Assembly (NCBI RefSeq): GCF_900187015.1
Contig: NZ_LT906479.1
Coordinates: 1,240,001-1,304,000 of the forward strand
Direction: 5' to 3'
Source: Serratia ficaria
GTDB lineage: Bacteria; Pseudomonadota; Gammaproteobacteria; Enterobacterales; Enterobacteriaceae
Length of the DNA: 64,000 nt
The notes beneath the pieces are model-generated. The model worked only from the letters and a program-made list of their open reading frames with translations. It was not told where the DNA came from and ran no database searches. Shown here one piece after another: positions 29,033-38,542 of this stretch. A program made the translations under genes and the position numbers. Positions within the stretch are counted from its first letter, which is position 1, and the number at the start of each line of letters is the position of its first letter.

Positions 29033-29051
29033 TCTCTGCGGCAACAAAAAA

Positions 29052-29084
29052 GGGTTCAGTTCTGAATGCGAACTGAACCCTTTT
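29052..29084. terminator. Bidirectional terminator between galP and purK
   Basis: GGGTTCAGTTC (29052-29062) and GAACTGAACCC (29070-29080) form an 11-bp stem with a 7-base loop, flanked by AAAAAA and TTTT. It serves both convergent genes. Confidence 0.92.
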
Positions 29085-29104
29085 CCTTTCGTCGGCGACC
29101 GACC

Positions 29105-30172
29105 TTAAGCCAGCTTCCGCTGCGCCCAGGCCAGGCCGCTCTGATACTCGTCCGGCAGCAGCGGCGCCAGTGCCTGCAGCGTCTGGCGCAGGGCGGCGGC
29201 GCTCGGATCGTTCAGGTTCAGGTGGCCCACCTTGCGGCCAGCGCGCACCTCTTTCTGGTACCAGTGCAGATGCACCAGCGGCAGCGCCAGCCACTGCGGA
29301 TCCACCGCGGTGCCGATCAGGTTGACCATCGCCGAAGGGGTGCTCACCACCGGCTTGGGCAGCGGCAGCCCGAGGATGGCGCGCAGGTGCAGCTCGAACT
29401 GGCTGATGGAGGCGCCGTTTTGCGTCCAGTGGCCGCTGTTGTGCACCCGCGGCGCCAGCTCGTTGATCAGCAGGCGATCGCCGACGATAAAGCACTCCAT
29501 CGCCATCACGCCGACGTAGTTCAGCTCGTTCAGGATCGCCGCCAGCATCTGCTCGGCCTGCCGCTGCAGCGCCGGATTGGGCTGCGGCAGCGCCACGCTG
29601 GCGCGCAGGATGCCGTCTTCATGCAGGTTGTGGGTCAGCGGATAGAACACCGCGCTGCCGTCGTGGCCGCGCGCGCCGACCAGCGACACTTCGCCGGAGA
29701 AGTTGATGCCCTGTTCGACGATGCATTCACCGTAGGCGTCGGTCGGCAGTTCAGCCTGCTGGCCCGGGCGCAGGCGCCACTGGCCGCGGCCGTCGTAACC
29801 GCCAACGCGGCGTTTGACAATCGCCAGTTCGCCCAGGGTGGCGAATACCTGCGGCCACTCGGCGGCGCTCGCCAGCAGTTGCCAGGGCGCGGTGGCCAGG
29901 CCGAGCTGGTCGAGCAGCTGTTTTTGCGTCAGGCGATCGGCCAGACGCGGGAAGATGTCGCGGTTCACGAAGCTGCCGTGGGTCGCCAGCTCGCGGGTTA
30001 AGGCGGTTTCCGGCCAGCGCTCGATCTCGGCGGTGATGACGCTGTTCTGATAAGGCACCGCCTCCGGCTCGGCGTCGAGGCCGACCGGATAAACGGCGAT
30101 GCCCAGCGGTTCGCCGGCCTGGCGCAGCATGCGCCCCAGCTGGCCGTTGCCCAGTACGCAAACCGGCTTCAT
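29105..30172 (-). CDS. purK: N5-carboxyaminoimidazole ribonucleotide synthase
   Basis: PurK is an ATP-grasp enzyme that carboxylates AIR to N5-CAIR in purine synthesis. The 355-aa protein begins [20 protein letters not shown] and has [16 protein letters not shown] in the ATP-grasp core and [15 protein letters not shown] near residue 250. Its start overlaps the purE stop by four bases (30169-30172), so the pair is co-translated. Confidence 0.96.
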   Translation of the reverse strand: MKPVCVLGNGQLGRMLRQAGEPLGIAVYPVGLDAEPEAVPYQNSVITAEIERWPETALTRELATHGSFVNRDIFPRLADRLTQKQLLDQLGLATAPWQLLASAAEWPQVFATLGELAIVKRRVGGYDGRGQWRLRPGQQAELPTDAYGECIVEQGINFSGEVSLVGARGHDGSAVFYPLTHNLHEDGILRASVALPQPNPALQRQAEQMLAAILNELNYVGVMAMECFIVGDRLLINELAPRVHNSGHWTQNGASISQFELHLRAILGLPLPKPVVSTPSAMVNLIGTAVDPQWLALPLVHLHWYQKEVRAGRKVGHLNLNDPSAAALRQTLQALAPLLPDEYQSGLAWAQRKLA

Positions 30173-30693
30173 GCTTCCTCCCGCGGATCCGGGTTGTTCA
30201 GCACGTCTTCGGTCTGCGCGCGGCGCCAGTCCGCCAGACGCTGCGCCAGTGCGCCGTCGTGCAGCGCCAGGATCTGCGCCGCCAGCAGCCCGGCGTTGGC
30301 CGCGCCGGCTTTGCCGATCGCCAGGGTGCCGACCGGGATGCCGCGCGGCATCTGAACGATGGAATACAGGCTGTCCACGCCGCTCAGCGCGGCGCTTTGT
30401 ACCGGCACACCCAGCACCGGAACCAGGGTTTTCGCCGCCAGCATGCCCGGCAGGTGCGCCGCACCGCCCGCGCCGGCGATGATCACGTCAAAACCGTTGG
30501 CGCTGGCCTGTTCGGCGAAGCTGAACAGTTTATCTGGCGTGCGATGAGCGGAAACGACGTCGACATGGAAGGGGACATCGAGCATGGTCAGGACTTCGGC
30601 GGCAAACTGCATGGTGGCCCAGTCACTTTTCGATCCCATTACAATTGCGATTTTAACCTCAGCGGGGGTGGCTGAAGCGGCGTTGGCTCCCAT
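30169..30693 (-). CDS. purE: N5-CAIR mutase, catalytic subunit
   Basis: PurE converts N5-CAIR to CAIR, the next purine step after PurK. Starting at the ATG at 30693 gives 174 aa and follows AGGAG; the frame is open to 30762 but the additional residues are not conserved. Active-site stretches are [15 protein letters not shown] and [11 protein letters not shown]. It is the first gene of purEK, with a PurR box in its promoter. Confidence 0.96.
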   Translation of the reverse strand: MGANAASATPAEVKIAIVMGSKSDWATMQFAAEVLTMLDVPFHVDVVSAHRTPDKLFSFAEQASANGFDVIIAGAGGAAHLPGMLAAKTLVPVLGVPVQSAALSGVDSLYSIVQMPRGIPVGTLAIGKAGAANAGLLAAQILALHDGALAQRLADWRRAQTEDVLNNPDPREEA

Positions 30694-30751
30694 GGGTGTA
30701 AGGCTCCTGTGATTGTGCAAGCGTCGGCCGCAGGGGCCGAATGAGGGCGTA

Positions 30752-30790
30752 GAGCATACCATGAGCGCACGGCGAGGAAAACGGTTGCGT
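30752..30790 (-). promoter_or_regulatory. purEK promoter with PurR box
   Basis: On the minus strand ACGCAACCGTTTTCCT (30790-30775) is a PurR-type palindrome close to the E. coli purE operator. It overlaps a candidate -35 (TTTTCC), which lies 17 bp from TATGCT. Purine repression is inferred. Confidence 0.8.
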
Positions 30791-30847
30791 CGCCGGTTTT
30801 CGCCGTCGAAAGCGCGAATTTTTTCACTCGCGCGGCAAGTCAGGGAG

Positions 30848-31570
30848 TTAGAACGGGAATTGGATCAGTTCGACGGCGTCGGCGCTGACTTTGATCATCG
30901 AGCCTTCAACGTGCCAGGCGCCCAGCACCGCGCGGTGGGCTTCGCCGTTGTTCAGGCTCAGCCGATGCACCGCCGGCCGATGGGTATGGCCGTGGATCAT
31001 CCAGCGCACGCCGTGGCGCCGCATCGCCTGCTCAACCGCTTGCGGGTTGACGTCCATGATGGCTTCCGACTTGTACCGGTTGGTTTGCTGGCTGCGGGCG
31101 CGCATTTTGGCGGCGATCTTGAGGCGCCAGCGCAGCGGCAGGGCCAGGAACAGCTTTTGGATCAGCGGATTGTGCACCCTGCGGCGGAACTGCTGGTAGG
31201 CCTGATCGTCGGTGCACAGGGTGTCGCCGTGCAGGATCAGAATTTTGCGGCCGTACAGTTCCAGCACTTTTTCTTCCGGCAGCAGCTGCATGCCGCTGGC
31301 GCGGGCAAAGCGCTTGCCCAACAGAAAATCGCGGTTGCCGTGGATGAAGTAGCAGGGCACGCCGGTCTGCTGCAGCGCCTTCAGCGCCGCGGCGATTTCA
31401 CCGTGCAGCGGCTCCGGATCGTCATCGCCGATCCAGGCTTCAAACAGGTCGCCGAGGATGTACAGCGCGTCGGCGTGGACGGCTTCACGCCGTAAAAAAC
31501 GCAGAAAACCGGCAGTGATTGCCGGTTCCTGTGCGCACAAGTGCAGATCTGCGATGAACAGCGTACTCAT
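30848..31570 (-). CDS. lpxH: UDP-2,3-diacylglucosamine diphosphatase
   Basis: LpxH cleaves UDP-2,3-diacylglucosamine to lipid X in lipid A synthesis at the inner membrane. The 240-aa length equals E. coli. It is a calcineurin-like metallophosphatase with metal motifs IADLHL near residue 6, [12 protein letters not shown] near 41, GNRD near 79 and IHGHTHRP near 195. Order purE-lpxH-ppiB-cysS is conserved. Confidence 0.96.
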   Translation of the reverse strand: MSTLFIADLHLCAQEPAITAGFLRFLRREAVHADALYILGDLFEAWIGDDDPEPLHGEIAAALKALQQTGVPCYFIHGNRDFLLGKRFARASGMQLLPEEKVLELYGRKILILHGDTLCTDDQAYQQFRRRVHNPLIQKLFLALPLRWRLKIAAKMRARSQQTNRYKSEAIMDVNPQAVEQAMRRHGVRWMIHGHTHRPAVHRLSLNNGEAHRAVLGAWHVEGSMIKVSADAVELIQFPF

Positions 31571-31580
31571 GCAGCCGCGA

Positions 31581-32075
31581 TTACTCGCTGACGGTAACGC
31601 TGTTGACCACGACGTCTTCTACCGGCACGTCCTGGTGCATGCCGCTGCGGCCGGTTTTCACGCCTTTGATCTTGTTGACCACGTCCATGCCTTCAACCAC
31701 TTCTGCGAATACGCAGTAGCCCCAACCCTGCGCGTTTTCGCCGCGGAAGTTCAGGAAGTCGTTGTCTGCCACGTTGATGAAGAACTGCGCGGTGGCGGAG
31801 TGCGGATCGTTGGTGCGCGCCATTGCCAGGGTGCCGATGGTGTTTTTCAGACCGTTGTTGGCTTCGTTCTTGATGGTCGCGTTGGTGGCTTTCTGGTTCA
31901 TGCCAGGCTCAAAACCGCCGCCCTGGATCATGAAGCCATTGATGACACGGTGGAAAATCGTGTTGTCGTAGAAGCCTGCGCGGCAGTAGTTCAGGAAGTT
32001 TTCAACGGTAACCGGCGCTTTGTCAGCAAAGGTCTTGATAACGATGTCGCCGTGATTGGTGTGGAAAGTAACCAT
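31581..32075 (-). CDS. ppiB: Peptidyl-prolyl cis-trans isomerase B
   Basis: PpiB is a cytosolic cyclophilin of 164 aa that speeds proline isomerisation. Cyclophilin active-site stretches are [13 protein letters not shown] near residue 41, [18 protein letters not shown] near 88 and [11 protein letters not shown] near 129. It ends 10 bases before lpxH and may be co-transcribed with it. Confidence 0.96.
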   Translation of the reverse strand: MVTFHTNHGDIVIKTFADKAPVTVENFLNYCRAGFYDNTIFHRVINGFMIQGGGFEPGMNQKATNATIKNEANNGLKNTIGTLAMARTNDPHSATAQFFINVADNDFLNFRGENAQGWGYCVFAEVVEGMDVVNKIKGVKTGRSGMHQDVPVEDVVVNSVTVSE

Positions 32076-32383
32076 AGTTTTAGTCCTAACAAGATGAAGT
32101 GAGACGTCACGTAGAGCGAGTGAACATTCAGACCGACCTTATAACATATCTCCCAGAGCGAGTCAGCAGCGGCTAAACCGCGCGCCGGCTGTGGAAAAAC
32201 TAAATTTGTTATATTATAACACTCATGCCGAACGCTGATTTTTCACCGTTTTCCATCGGCAGAGTCGGCAAAGCATGGCCTTAACCTTGCATTAGATCAG
32301 GCTTCGGGTTTCAATACGCTACCGGGTGAACAACCTGAGCCTGGTTACCATTTTTGTTATCACGCACACCACGGAATGTCCCG
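32076..32383. other. Divergent promoter region between ppiB and cysS
   Basis: No gene is seen in these 308 bases. The region should hold both promoters. A perfect 15-bp palindrome in it is listed separately. The rest shows no clear structure. Confidence 0.6.
32207..32221. promoter_or_regulatory. Zur-box-like perfect palindrome upstream of cysS
   Basis: TGTTATA-T-TATAACA is a perfect 7-1-7 palindrome that matches the core of the enterobacterial Zur operator as I remember it. It lies 162 bases before cysS and 131 bases before ppiB. It could also simply be an AT-rich -10 region. Confidence 0.45.
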
Positions 32384-33769
32384 ATGCTAAAGATTTTTAA
32401 TACCCTGAGTCGTCAAAAAGAGGAATTCAAACCCATTCATGCCGGAAAAGTCGGCATGTACGTGTGCGGGGTAACCATCTATGACCTGTGTCATATCGGC
32501 CACGGGCGTACCTTTGTCGCTTTCGACGTGGTGGCGCGCTACCTGCGCTATCTCGGTTACTCGCTGAACTACGTGCGCAACGTCACCGACGTCGACGACA
32601 AAATTATCCGCCGCGCGGCGGAGAACGGCGAAACCTGCGATCAACTGACCGGGCGCATGCTGGCGGAGATGCACGCCGACTTCGATTCGCTGCTGATTGA
32701 ACGCCCGGATCTGGAGCCGCGCGCCACCCAGCATATCGCCGAAATCATCGAGATCACCCAACGGCTGATCGACCGCGATCACGCCTACGTGGCCAGCAAC
32801 GGCGACGTGATGTTCTCGATCGACAGCGATCCGCAATACGGCCTGTTGTCGCGCCAGGATCTGGACCAGCTGCAGGCCGGCGCGCGCGTTGAAATCGACG
32901 ACGTGAAGCGCAACCCGATGGACTTTGTGCTGTGGAAAATGTCCAAGCCGGGCGAACCGAGCTGGCAGTCGCCGTGGGGCGCAGGGCGCCCGGGCTGGCA
33001 TATCGAGTGCTCCGCCATGAACTGCAAGCAGCTCGGTACCCATTTTGACATCCACGGCGGCGGTTCCGACCTGATGTTCCCGCACCACGAGAACGAGATT
33101 GCCCAGTCCAGCTGCGCGCACGACGGCCCGTACGTCAACTATTGGATGCACTCCGGCATGGTGATGATCGACAAAGAGAAGATGTCCAAATCGCTGGATA
33201 ACTTCTTCACCATCCGCGACGTGCTCGGCCATTACGATGCCGAAACGGTGCGTTACTTCCTGATGTCCGGCCATTACCGCAGCCAGCTGAACTACAGCGA
33301 AGAGAACCTGAAGCAGGCGCGCACCGCGCTGGAGCGTTTGTACACCGCGCTGCGCGGCACCGACGCAACGGCGCAGCCGGCCGGCGGCGAAGCCTTCGAG
33401 GCCCGTTTCCGCGAGGCGATGGACGACGATTTCAACACCCCGGAAGCCTACTCGGCGCTGTTCGATCTGGCGCGTGAAGTTAACCGCCTGAAGAACGAAG
33501 ACATGGCGGCGGCCAACGGCATGGCGGCGGAGCTGCGCAAGCTGGCGAAGGTGCTCGGCCTGCTGCAGCAGGAGCCTGAACAGTTCCTGCAAAGCGGCGC
33601 CAGGGTCGACGACGGCGAAGTGGCGGAAATCGAAGCGCTGATCAAGCAACGCAACGACGCGCGCAAGGCCAAAGACTGGGCGCTGGCGGATGCCGCGCGC
33701 GATCGGCTGAACGAGATGAACATCGTGCTGGAAGACGGCCCGCAGGGCACCACCTGGCGCCGCAAGTAA
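32384..33769 (+). CDS. cysS: Cysteinyl-tRNA synthetase
   Basis: CysS charges tRNA-Cys. The ATG at 32384 gives 461 aa, the E. coli length; an upstream ATG in frame at 32354 is not conserved. The class I motifs are HIGH at 37-40 and KMSKS at 266-270. Zinc ligands include Cys28 and the CSAMNCK region near 209. A strong terminator follows. Confidence 0.97.
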   Translation: MLKIFNTLSRQKEEFKPIHAGKVGMYVCGVTIYDLCHIGHGRTFVAFDVVARYLRYLGYSLNYVRNVTDVDDKIIRRAAENGETCDQLTGRMLAEMHADFDSLLIERPDLEPRATQHIAEIIEITQRLIDRDHAYVASNGDVMFSIDSDPQYGLLSRQDLDQLQAGARVEIDDVKRNPMDFVLWKMSKPGEPSWQSPWGAGRPGWHIECSAMNCKQLGTHFDIHGGGSDLMFPHHENEIAQSSCAHDGPYVNYWMHSGMVMIDKEKMSKSLDNFFTIRDVLGHYDAETVRYFLMSGHYRSQLNYSEENLKQARTALERLYTALRGTDATAQPAGGEAFEARFREAMDDDFNTPEAYSALFDLAREVNRLKNEDMAAANGMAAELRKLAKVLGLLQQEPEQFLQSGARVDDGEVAEIEALIKQRNDARKAKDWALADAARDRLNEMNIVLEDGPQGTTWRRK

Positions 33770-33794
33770 TTCGGCGCGGCAGGCAAACAAAAAA

Positions 33795-33817
33795 GGCGCT
33801 GAATTCAGCGCCTTTTT
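33795..33817. terminator. Bidirectional terminator between cysS and ybcJ
   Basis: GGCGCTGAATTCAGCGCC is an 18-base palindrome bracketed by AAAAAA and TTTTT. Confidence 0.92.
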
Positions 33818-33830
33818 CTATGGCAGGGGA

Positions 33831-34043
33831 TTAGGGTTTGACCACAACCTTGCCGCCGGCAAATTCCACCACCTGATCGGCGACGATCTTGCAGCGCTTG
33901 CGGGTTTCGACCTTGCCGTCGACCTTAACCTGCCCTTCGGCAATCACTTCTTTCGCGGCGCCGCCGCTTTCGCACCAGCCCTGGAACTTCAGCAGATCGC
34001 AGAGTTCGACGTGGGGGTGATTATCCAGATTAAAAATTTCCAT
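33831..34043 (-). CDS. ybcJ: S4-like RNA-binding protein YbcJ
   Basis: A 70-aa S4-domain protein with the core LLKFQGWCESGGAAKEVI and the motif GQVKVDGKVETRKRCKI, matching E. coli YbcJ. It is thought to bind RNA, possibly at the ribosome. It lies directly downstream of folD on the same strand. Confidence 0.92.
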   Translation of the reverse strand: MEIFNLDNHPHVELCDLLKFQGWCESGGAAKEVIAEGQVKVDGKVETRKRCKIVADQVVEFAGGKVVVKP

Positions 34044-34053
34044 ACTGCCTTAC

Positions 34054-34920
34054 TTATTTAGGTTGAACGTCGTGATATTCCTCGCAGGCCTGCAAGGTAT
34101 TTTGGATCAGTGTAGCAACGGTCATCGGGCCAACGCCACCCGGAACCGGGGTAATGTAGGCGGCGCGTTCGCTGGCGGCCTCGAAATCCACGTCGCCGAC
34201 CACTTTGCCGCTTTCCAGGCGATTAATGCCGACGTCCACCACGATGGCGCCCGGTTTGATCCAGTCGCCCGGAATAAAGCCCGGCTTGCCAACCGCCACC
34301 ACCAGCAGATCGGCGTTCTCGACGTGATGGCGCAGATCCTTGGTGAAACGGTGGGTGACGGTGGTGGTGCAGCCGGCCAGCAGCAGCTCCATGCTCATCG
34401 GGCGGCCGACGATATTGGATGCGCCAACCACCACGGCGTTCAGGCCGTAGGTGTCGATGTCATAGCGCTCCAGCAGGGTGACGATGCCGCGCGGGGTGCA
34501 GGGGCGCAGCTTGGGCGCGCGCTGGCACAGGCGGCCGACGTTGTACGGGTGGAAACCGTCGACGTCTTTATCGGGATGGATGCGCTCCAGCACCTTGACG
34601 TTATCGATGCCGGCCGGCAGCGGCAGCTGCACCAGAATGCCGTCGATTTCCGCATCGGCGTTCAGCTGGTCGATCAGCGCCAGCAGCTCGGCTTCGCTGG
34701 TGGTGGCGGGCAGATCGTAGGAGCGGGAGAGAAAGCCCACTTCATCGCAGGCGCGGCGCTTGCTGGCGACGTAAATCTGCGAGGCCGGGTTCTCGCCGAC
34801 CAGCACTACCGCCAGGCCCGGGGCGCGTTTACCGGCCGCCAGACGTTGTTTAACTTGCTCAGCCACTTCGTTTCTAACCTGCTGCGCAATCGTTTTACCA
34901 TCAATAATCTTTGCTGCCAT
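34054..34920 (-). CDS. folD: Methylene-THF dehydrogenase / methenyl-THF cyclohydrolase
   Basis: FolD interconverts 5,10-methylene-THF, methenyl-THF and 10-formyl-THF in one-carbon metabolism. The 288-aa length equals E. coli. Marks are the catalytic [14 protein letters not shown] with Lys near 54, [13 protein letters not shown] near 97, [12 protein letters not shown] near 162 and [10 protein letters not shown] near 261. Only ybcJ follows. Confidence 0.97.
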   Translation of the reverse strand: MAAKIIDGKTIAQQVRNEVAEQVKQRLAAGKRAPGLAVVLVGENPASQIYVASKRRACDEVGFLSRSYDLPATTSEAELLALIDQLNADAEIDGILVQLPLPAGIDNVKVLERIHPDKDVDGFHPYNVGRLCQRAPKLRPCTPRGIVTLLERYDIDTYGLNAVVVGASNIVGRPMSMELLLAGCTTTVTHRFTKDLRHHVENADLLVVAVGKPGFIPGDWIKPGAIVVDVGINRLESGKVVGDVDFEAASERAAYITPVPGGVGPMTVATLIQNTLQACEEYHDVQPK

Positions 34921-35460
34921 CGGTGAGGAAATCCATCAATTAAGAAAAGCGGGGATGGCGCTATTTTGTCAGAAGCTGAGCGCGCTGTCAGGCTCTGAAT
35001 CATCCCCGGCGCCGTTTGCCGGCGTCGATTTACGCTTTTTTTATACCAACAGAATGATCCTCTACGTCTTTTTTACCTGCGGCTGGGTAGGCTGAGATCG
35101 TTGCCATCAAGGTCATGGGGGACAAATCATGATGCTCATCACCCGGCTTTACCCTTTGCATCACCCGGCGGATAGCCCGCCGGAACCGCCTAAGCACGTG
35201 GGGGAAACGGTGTTCGACTCGTCGCTGCACCCGGCGGAGGCGGCGCAGTCGACGCTTTTGCGCCCGCTCGGCAGGCACGCGGCCAAGCCCGCATGGCGAA
35301 TGCGCCTGAACGCGCTGCGCCGCAGGCTGCGCGGATGAATAAACTGGCCTGCCGCCGGATTTCGCCTGGGTGAAATGACGGCGTTAACCCGGCGGCGCGC
35401 GGCCGCTGGCTGAAAAAACGCCATAAAGCACGGCTGCCGCCGTAACGTCATGAAAAGGCA
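34921..35460. other. Region between folD and argU
   Basis: This stretch holds the folD promoter side, one doubtful small open frame (35129-35338, listed separately) and GC-rich sequence up to the argU promoter. No other gene or clear terminator is seen. Confidence 0.5.
35129..35338 (+). CDS. Hypothetical 69-aa protein
   Basis: This open frame begins ATGATG after GGGGGAC, a plausible ribosome site, and encodes a Pro-, His- and Arg-rich protein with no signal peptide or recognised domain. It lies alone between folD and the argU promoter. High GC makes chance open frames common here, so it may not be real. Confidence 0.3.
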   Translation: MMLITRLYPLHHPADSPPEPPKHVGETVFDSSLHPAEAAQSTLLRPLGRHAAKPAWRMRLNALRRRLRG

Positions 35461-35488
35461 TTGACTCAATGATCTCTGACCGTATAAT
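35461..35488 (+). promoter_or_regulatory. argU promoter
   Basis: TTGACT (35461-35466) and TATAAT (35483-35488) are 16 bp apart, with the tRNA starting 34 bases after the -10. This is a near-consensus sigma70 promoter. Confidence 0.85.
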
Positions 35489-35521
35489 CCCACCCGCAAC
35501 CCCAGGTTGCCGCATCCCAAT

Positions 35522-35598
35522 GCGCCCTTAGCTCAGTTGGATAGAGCAACGGCCTTCTAAGCCGTAGGTCACAGGTTCGAGCCCTGTAGGGCGTACCA
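35522..35598 (+). tRNA. argU: tRNA-Arg (anticodon TCT)
   Basis: A 77-base tRNA with an encoded CCA end: acceptor GCGCCCT pairs with AGGGCGT, the anticodon arm is GGCCTTCTAAGCC (TCT at 35556-35558), and the T arm is ACAGGTTCGAGCCCTGT. It matches argU, which reads AGA codons and is a known prophage integration site in E. coli (DLP12). Here the next gene is an integrase. Confidence 0.97.
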
Positions 35599-35675
35599 TT
35601 TTCACTTCTCTCAACGTCTACTAAAGTCCACTCATCCCCAGTAATCCTAGTATTCTCCAAAAATCTCATTCTACC
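35584..35675 (+). repeat. Left attachment region (attL) of the argU element
   Basis: The tRNA 3' end CTGTAGGGC (35584-35592) and a 64-base block (35612-35675, from CAACGTCTACTAAAGTCC to TTCTACC) recur at the right end (58141-58149 and 58152-58215). The 64-base blocks differ at three positions. The 19 bases between the two parts here are shortened to 2 at the right. Confidence 0.85.
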
Positions 35676-35711
35676 AATGTCTCCTAACGTCTATTGAAAT
35701 CTACACTCAAG

Positions 35712-35762
35712 TGGGGGTACATTTGGGGGTATTCGCAGGTTCAATAAAGTGAGATACCCCCA
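35712..35762. promoter_or_regulatory. Integrase arm-type sites at the left end
   Basis: TGGGGGTA occurs at 35712-35719 and 35724-35731 (12-bp step) and inverted at 35755-35762, just before the integrase start. The same pair in the same spacing recurs at the right end (58058-58077), as expected for integrase arm sites. Confidence 0.6.
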
Positions 35763-35763
35763 G

Positions 35764-36978
35764 ATGAAGCTCAATGCCAGGCAAGTCGATACTGCCAAGC
35801 CGAAGGATAAGCCTTACAAGCTCTCTGATGGCGGTGGCCTCTATTTATTGGTTAACCCTACCGGTGCCCGCTATTGGCGCTTGAAATACCGCGTTGCTGG
35901 CAAAGAGAAGCTTTTAGCCGTGGGGGTATATCCAGATGTATCTCTCGCTGATGCCAGGGCCAAACGAGATGAAGCGAAACGTCTTTTGGCTGCTGGTGGA
36001 GATCCGGGGGAAGAAAAGAAAACCGAGAGACAGGCAAAGAAGGTTAGCGTTGAAAACACCTTCGAAGCGCTGGCCAGAGAATGGCATGCCTATAAAGAAC
36101 CCAACTGGTCCAAAGGCTATGCCGAAGACCTGATGGAGTCTTTCGAGAAAGATATCTTCCCTTACATCGGTAGAAGACCTGTCGCTGATATTAAGCCGCT
36201 TGAAGTTTTGGAGGCGCTACGCAAGTTAGAAAAGCGTGGCGTTCTGGATAAGATGCGTAAGATCCGCCAAGCCTGCAGTCAGACTTTCCGCTATGCCATC
36301 GTTACCGGAAGAGCGGAGAATAACCCGGCCAGCGAATTAGCCGGTGCGTTGGCTATCCAGAAGCATAAGCATTACCCCCATCTCGTTGCCTCAGAGTTTC
36401 CTGAGTTTCTACAGTGCCTCAATGATTACACCGGTAGTTCTGTCACCAAAATAGCGACACGTTTGCTCCTGCTGACGGGTGTGCGCACGATTGAACTCCG
36501 TGCTGCCGAGTGGGCTGAGTTCGATTTGGATAAAGGGCTCTGGGAAGTGCCTAAAAGCAGAATGAAAATGCGCAGACCGCACTTGGTGCCGCTTTCAGAG
36601 CAGGTTCTGGTGCTTCTCCACCAGCTTCAAGAAATAACTGGTCGCTTCAAATTAGTCTTCCCAGGGAGGAATGACAGCACAAAACCGATGAGCGAAGCGA
36701 GCATCAACCAGGTAATAAAACGTATTGGTTATCACGGACGCGCTACCGGGCACGGTTTCCGCCACACAATGAGTACTATTCTCCACGAGCAGGGGTATAA
36801 CACCGCCTGGATTGAAACTCAGCTGGCGCACGTTGATAAAAACTCTATCCGTGGTACCTACAATCATGCCCAGTACTTGGATGGTCGCCGGGACATGCTC
36901 CAATGGTATGCCAATTATATGGATGCGCTGGAGCGTGGCGATAATGTGGTTCACGGCACATTCGGTAAGAGTGCGTAA
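35764..36978 (+). CDS. P4-like tyrosine integrase
   Basis: This is a site-specific recombinase that would integrate and excise the element at argU. Starting at the ATG at 35764 (MKLNARQVDTAKPKDKPYKL) gives 404 aa, typical of P4-type integrases with an N-terminal DUF4102-like arm-binding domain, a core-binding domain (about 100-200) and a C-terminal catalytic domain. Catalytic residues are the Arg in TGVRTIEL near 240, HGFRH near 330 and Tyr366 in GTYNHAQY. It reads away from the tRNA, next to attL. Confidence 0.94.
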   Translation: MKLNARQVDTAKPKDKPYKLSDGGGLYLLVNPTGARYWRLKYRVAGKEKLLAVGVYPDVSLADARAKRDEAKRLLAAGGDPGEEKKTERQAKKVSVENTFEALAREWHAYKEPNWSKGYAEDLMESFEKDIFPYIGRRPVADIKPLEVLEALRKLEKRGVLDKMRKIRQACSQTFRYAIVTGRAENNPASELAGALAIQKHKHYPHLVASEFPEFLQCLNDYTGSSVTKIATRLLLLTGVRTIELRAAEWAEFDLDKGLWEVPKSRMKMRRPHLVPLSEQVLVLLHQLQEITGRFKLVFPGRNDSTKPMSEASINQVIKRIGYHGRATGHGFRHTMSTILHEQGYNTAWIETQLAHVDKNSIRGTYNHAQYLDGRRDMLQWYANYMDALERGDNVVHGTFGKSA

Positions 36979-37038
36979 CTGTACAAATAGACAGTATCTA
37001 TGGACGGTAGTAGACTTTGGTATACAGTAAAAGAATAA

Positions 37039-37094
37039 GGCTATGCCTAGGCTGATCCCCGAAAACCAGTACACCTCTACTGGCTGACATAGCC
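37039..37094 (+). ncRNA. Structured leader or small RNA between integrase and the AT-rich cargo gene
   Basis: GGCTATG (37039-37045) pairs with CATAGCC (37088-37094) around an inner hairpin CCAGT-N8-ACTGG (37066-37083). The structure lies 30 bases before the start of the next gene, past the integrase stop. It could be a 5' leader, a small regulatory RNA, or an integrase terminator. The role is not known. Confidence 0.45.
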
Positions 37095-37123
37095 CCCAAA
37101 CTCAGAGGGCGTGAGGTGGCGTA

Positions 37124-38191
37124 ATGAAATCAGAACTCAGAAGTACAGAAGAACTGGACCTGGAAATAGAAAGAGTTTGCAAAAATATAACTGAAAGCTA
37201 TGATTTTTTTGATTACATCAGAGGTTTTGATTTTGGTGTAAAGGATGTTTTGAAGAATATAGATGTCATTAGGTATGATGAGATTACTAAGGATTTTGAT
37301 GGAATCCAGTTTTATGTGGCATTTAAGAAAAGAATAGAAATATTAGCATCTATTGAATATGCTAAAAGACTTGACTCTGAGAGTTACGAAATGTATTTGT
37401 CTGATTTCACTGATGATGAAATTTTAGATGATGTTACATCCTACCCTGTTCCAGAAGAGGATTTTTATGATGGAATAAAGGATGATGTTAGACGTGAACT
37501 GATGGATACATCTATATTTTTAGAAAAAATTTTTTATGGTGATGCCGTAAAAATCACGAGCGATGACTTAAAGTATGCAAATGATTGGAGAGCTAAGACG
37601 ACAATAAATGCAATTGATATGTCTCGTATAGCTTTTTTAAATAGATACGGTGGTTTTATGGGAGGGATGGATAATAAGGAGTACAATGAGGTCATTGGAG
37701 ATGTGCTAAAGGAAAACGCCAGCATTGAAACTGTGAAGAAAGCTAGAGAGATACCCTTTGGATATGGATGGGAAGAAGGAGGCATAGGAAAGTCTACAAT
37801 TTGGGCTGAAATTGATCTTAGCGCCCCCGATGAAATACTATTTGAAGGTTTCAAAAACTGGATTGGTCATGCACGAGAAATGCATGGGAATGTATTTGAT
37901 AAAAAAGTAAGTAAAGGTAAGGTGAAAAGTAATTTCAAACCATCCCTTATAAAAAGATGGAAGGTTCTTCGTGTATTAGCTTACTTTGATATGAAAATTT
38001 TGTCTTCATTTTTTCATCAAAGCCCGACTCTAAAGCAGTACGGTGATGCTTTATACTTTGATGAATATGATGTCGATACTACCGAAAAAGTTAGGAAAAC
38101 GCTGATTCCGATAGTGCAGGATGTTGTGGATGGAGACTGCCTTGATAATCTGATGCAGAAAGTTATTGCGGAAGACAAGATTCCAAAATAA
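37124..38191 (+). CDS. AT-rich 355-aa cargo protein (possibly DUF6387 family)
   Basis: I do not recognise a function. The protein is acidic, has no signal or membrane segment, and contains segments such as AEIDLSAPDEILFEGFKNWIG near residue 230 that remind me of the DUF6387 family found beside integrases. Codon use is strongly AT-rich (many Ile, Lys, Asp, Asn), unlike both the chromosome and the rest of the element, so it is a recent import. The start at 37124 follows GAGGTGGCG. It sits in the integrase-proximal cargo slot, where satellites often keep defence genes. That role is inference. Confidence 0.8.
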   Translation: MKSELRSTEELDLEIERVCKNITESYDFFDYIRGFDFGVKDVLKNIDVIRYDEITKDFDGIQFYVAFKKRIEILASIEYAKRLDSESYEMYLSDFTDDEILDDVTSYPVPEEDFYDGIKDDVRRELMDTSIFLEKIFYGDAVKITSDDLKYANDWRAKTTINAIDMSRIAFLNRYGGFMGGMDNKEYNEVIGDVLKENASIETVKKAREIPFGYGWEEGGIGKSTIWAEIDLSAPDEILFEGFKNWIGHAREMHGNVFDKKVSKGKVKSNFKPSLIKRWKVLRVLAYFDMKILSSFFHQSPTLKQYGDALYFDEYDVDTTEKVRKTLIPIVQDVVDGDCLDNLMQKVIAEDKIPK

Positions 38192-38192
38192 T

Positions 38193-38228
38193 TACCGGAA
38201 TGAAAATTGATTTTTTTCTTTCCGGTAT
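38193..38228 (+). terminator. Possible terminator after the AT-rich cargo gene
   Basis: ACCGGAA and TTCCGGT pair across a T-rich loop right after the stop codon at 38191. No strong U-run follows the stem. Confidence 0.35.
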
Positions 38229-38335
38229 GAAAAAAATAAAAAATGTTGCCTTCCACCAAATACCGATTAAAGAGAATATGTCCATGTCATCTACTTACGT
38301 CCACTCAGGGCGTTTAACAGAAACAGGTGGGCAGA

Positions 38336-38542
38336 ATGCTGAAAGATACGCAATCTCTTATTCGTATATCAGAAGTTCAACGTCGTACAGGTTACAGCAA
38401 GGCGTGGATTTATCGTCTTATCAGTCAGAAACGCTTCCCGTCAACCGTTAAGATTGGCACTCGCTCAATTGCCTTCATCGAAAGTGAGGTAGATGCCTGG
38501 ATTAATCAGCGTATCGCTGAGTCTCGTGGGGAGGCCGCGTAA
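38336..38542 (+). CDS. AlpA-family transcriptional regulator
   Basis: A 68-aa winged-helix protein of the AlpA type: LIRISEVQRRTGYSKAWIYR is the helix-turn-helix and FIESEVDAWINQRI the C-terminal helix. AlpA-like proteins activate integrase or excision genes of P4-like elements. The start at 38336 is preceded by AGGTGG. Its stop overlaps the next start (TAATG). Confidence 0.88.
   Translation: MLKDTQSLIRISEVQRRTGYSKAWIYRLISQKRFPSTVKIGTRSIAFIESEVDAWINQRIAESRGEAA

Noticed and set aside
36979..38191. Structured RNA plus unknown gene considered as a retron
   Set aside because: No reverse transcriptase is present; the protein lacks any such motif.
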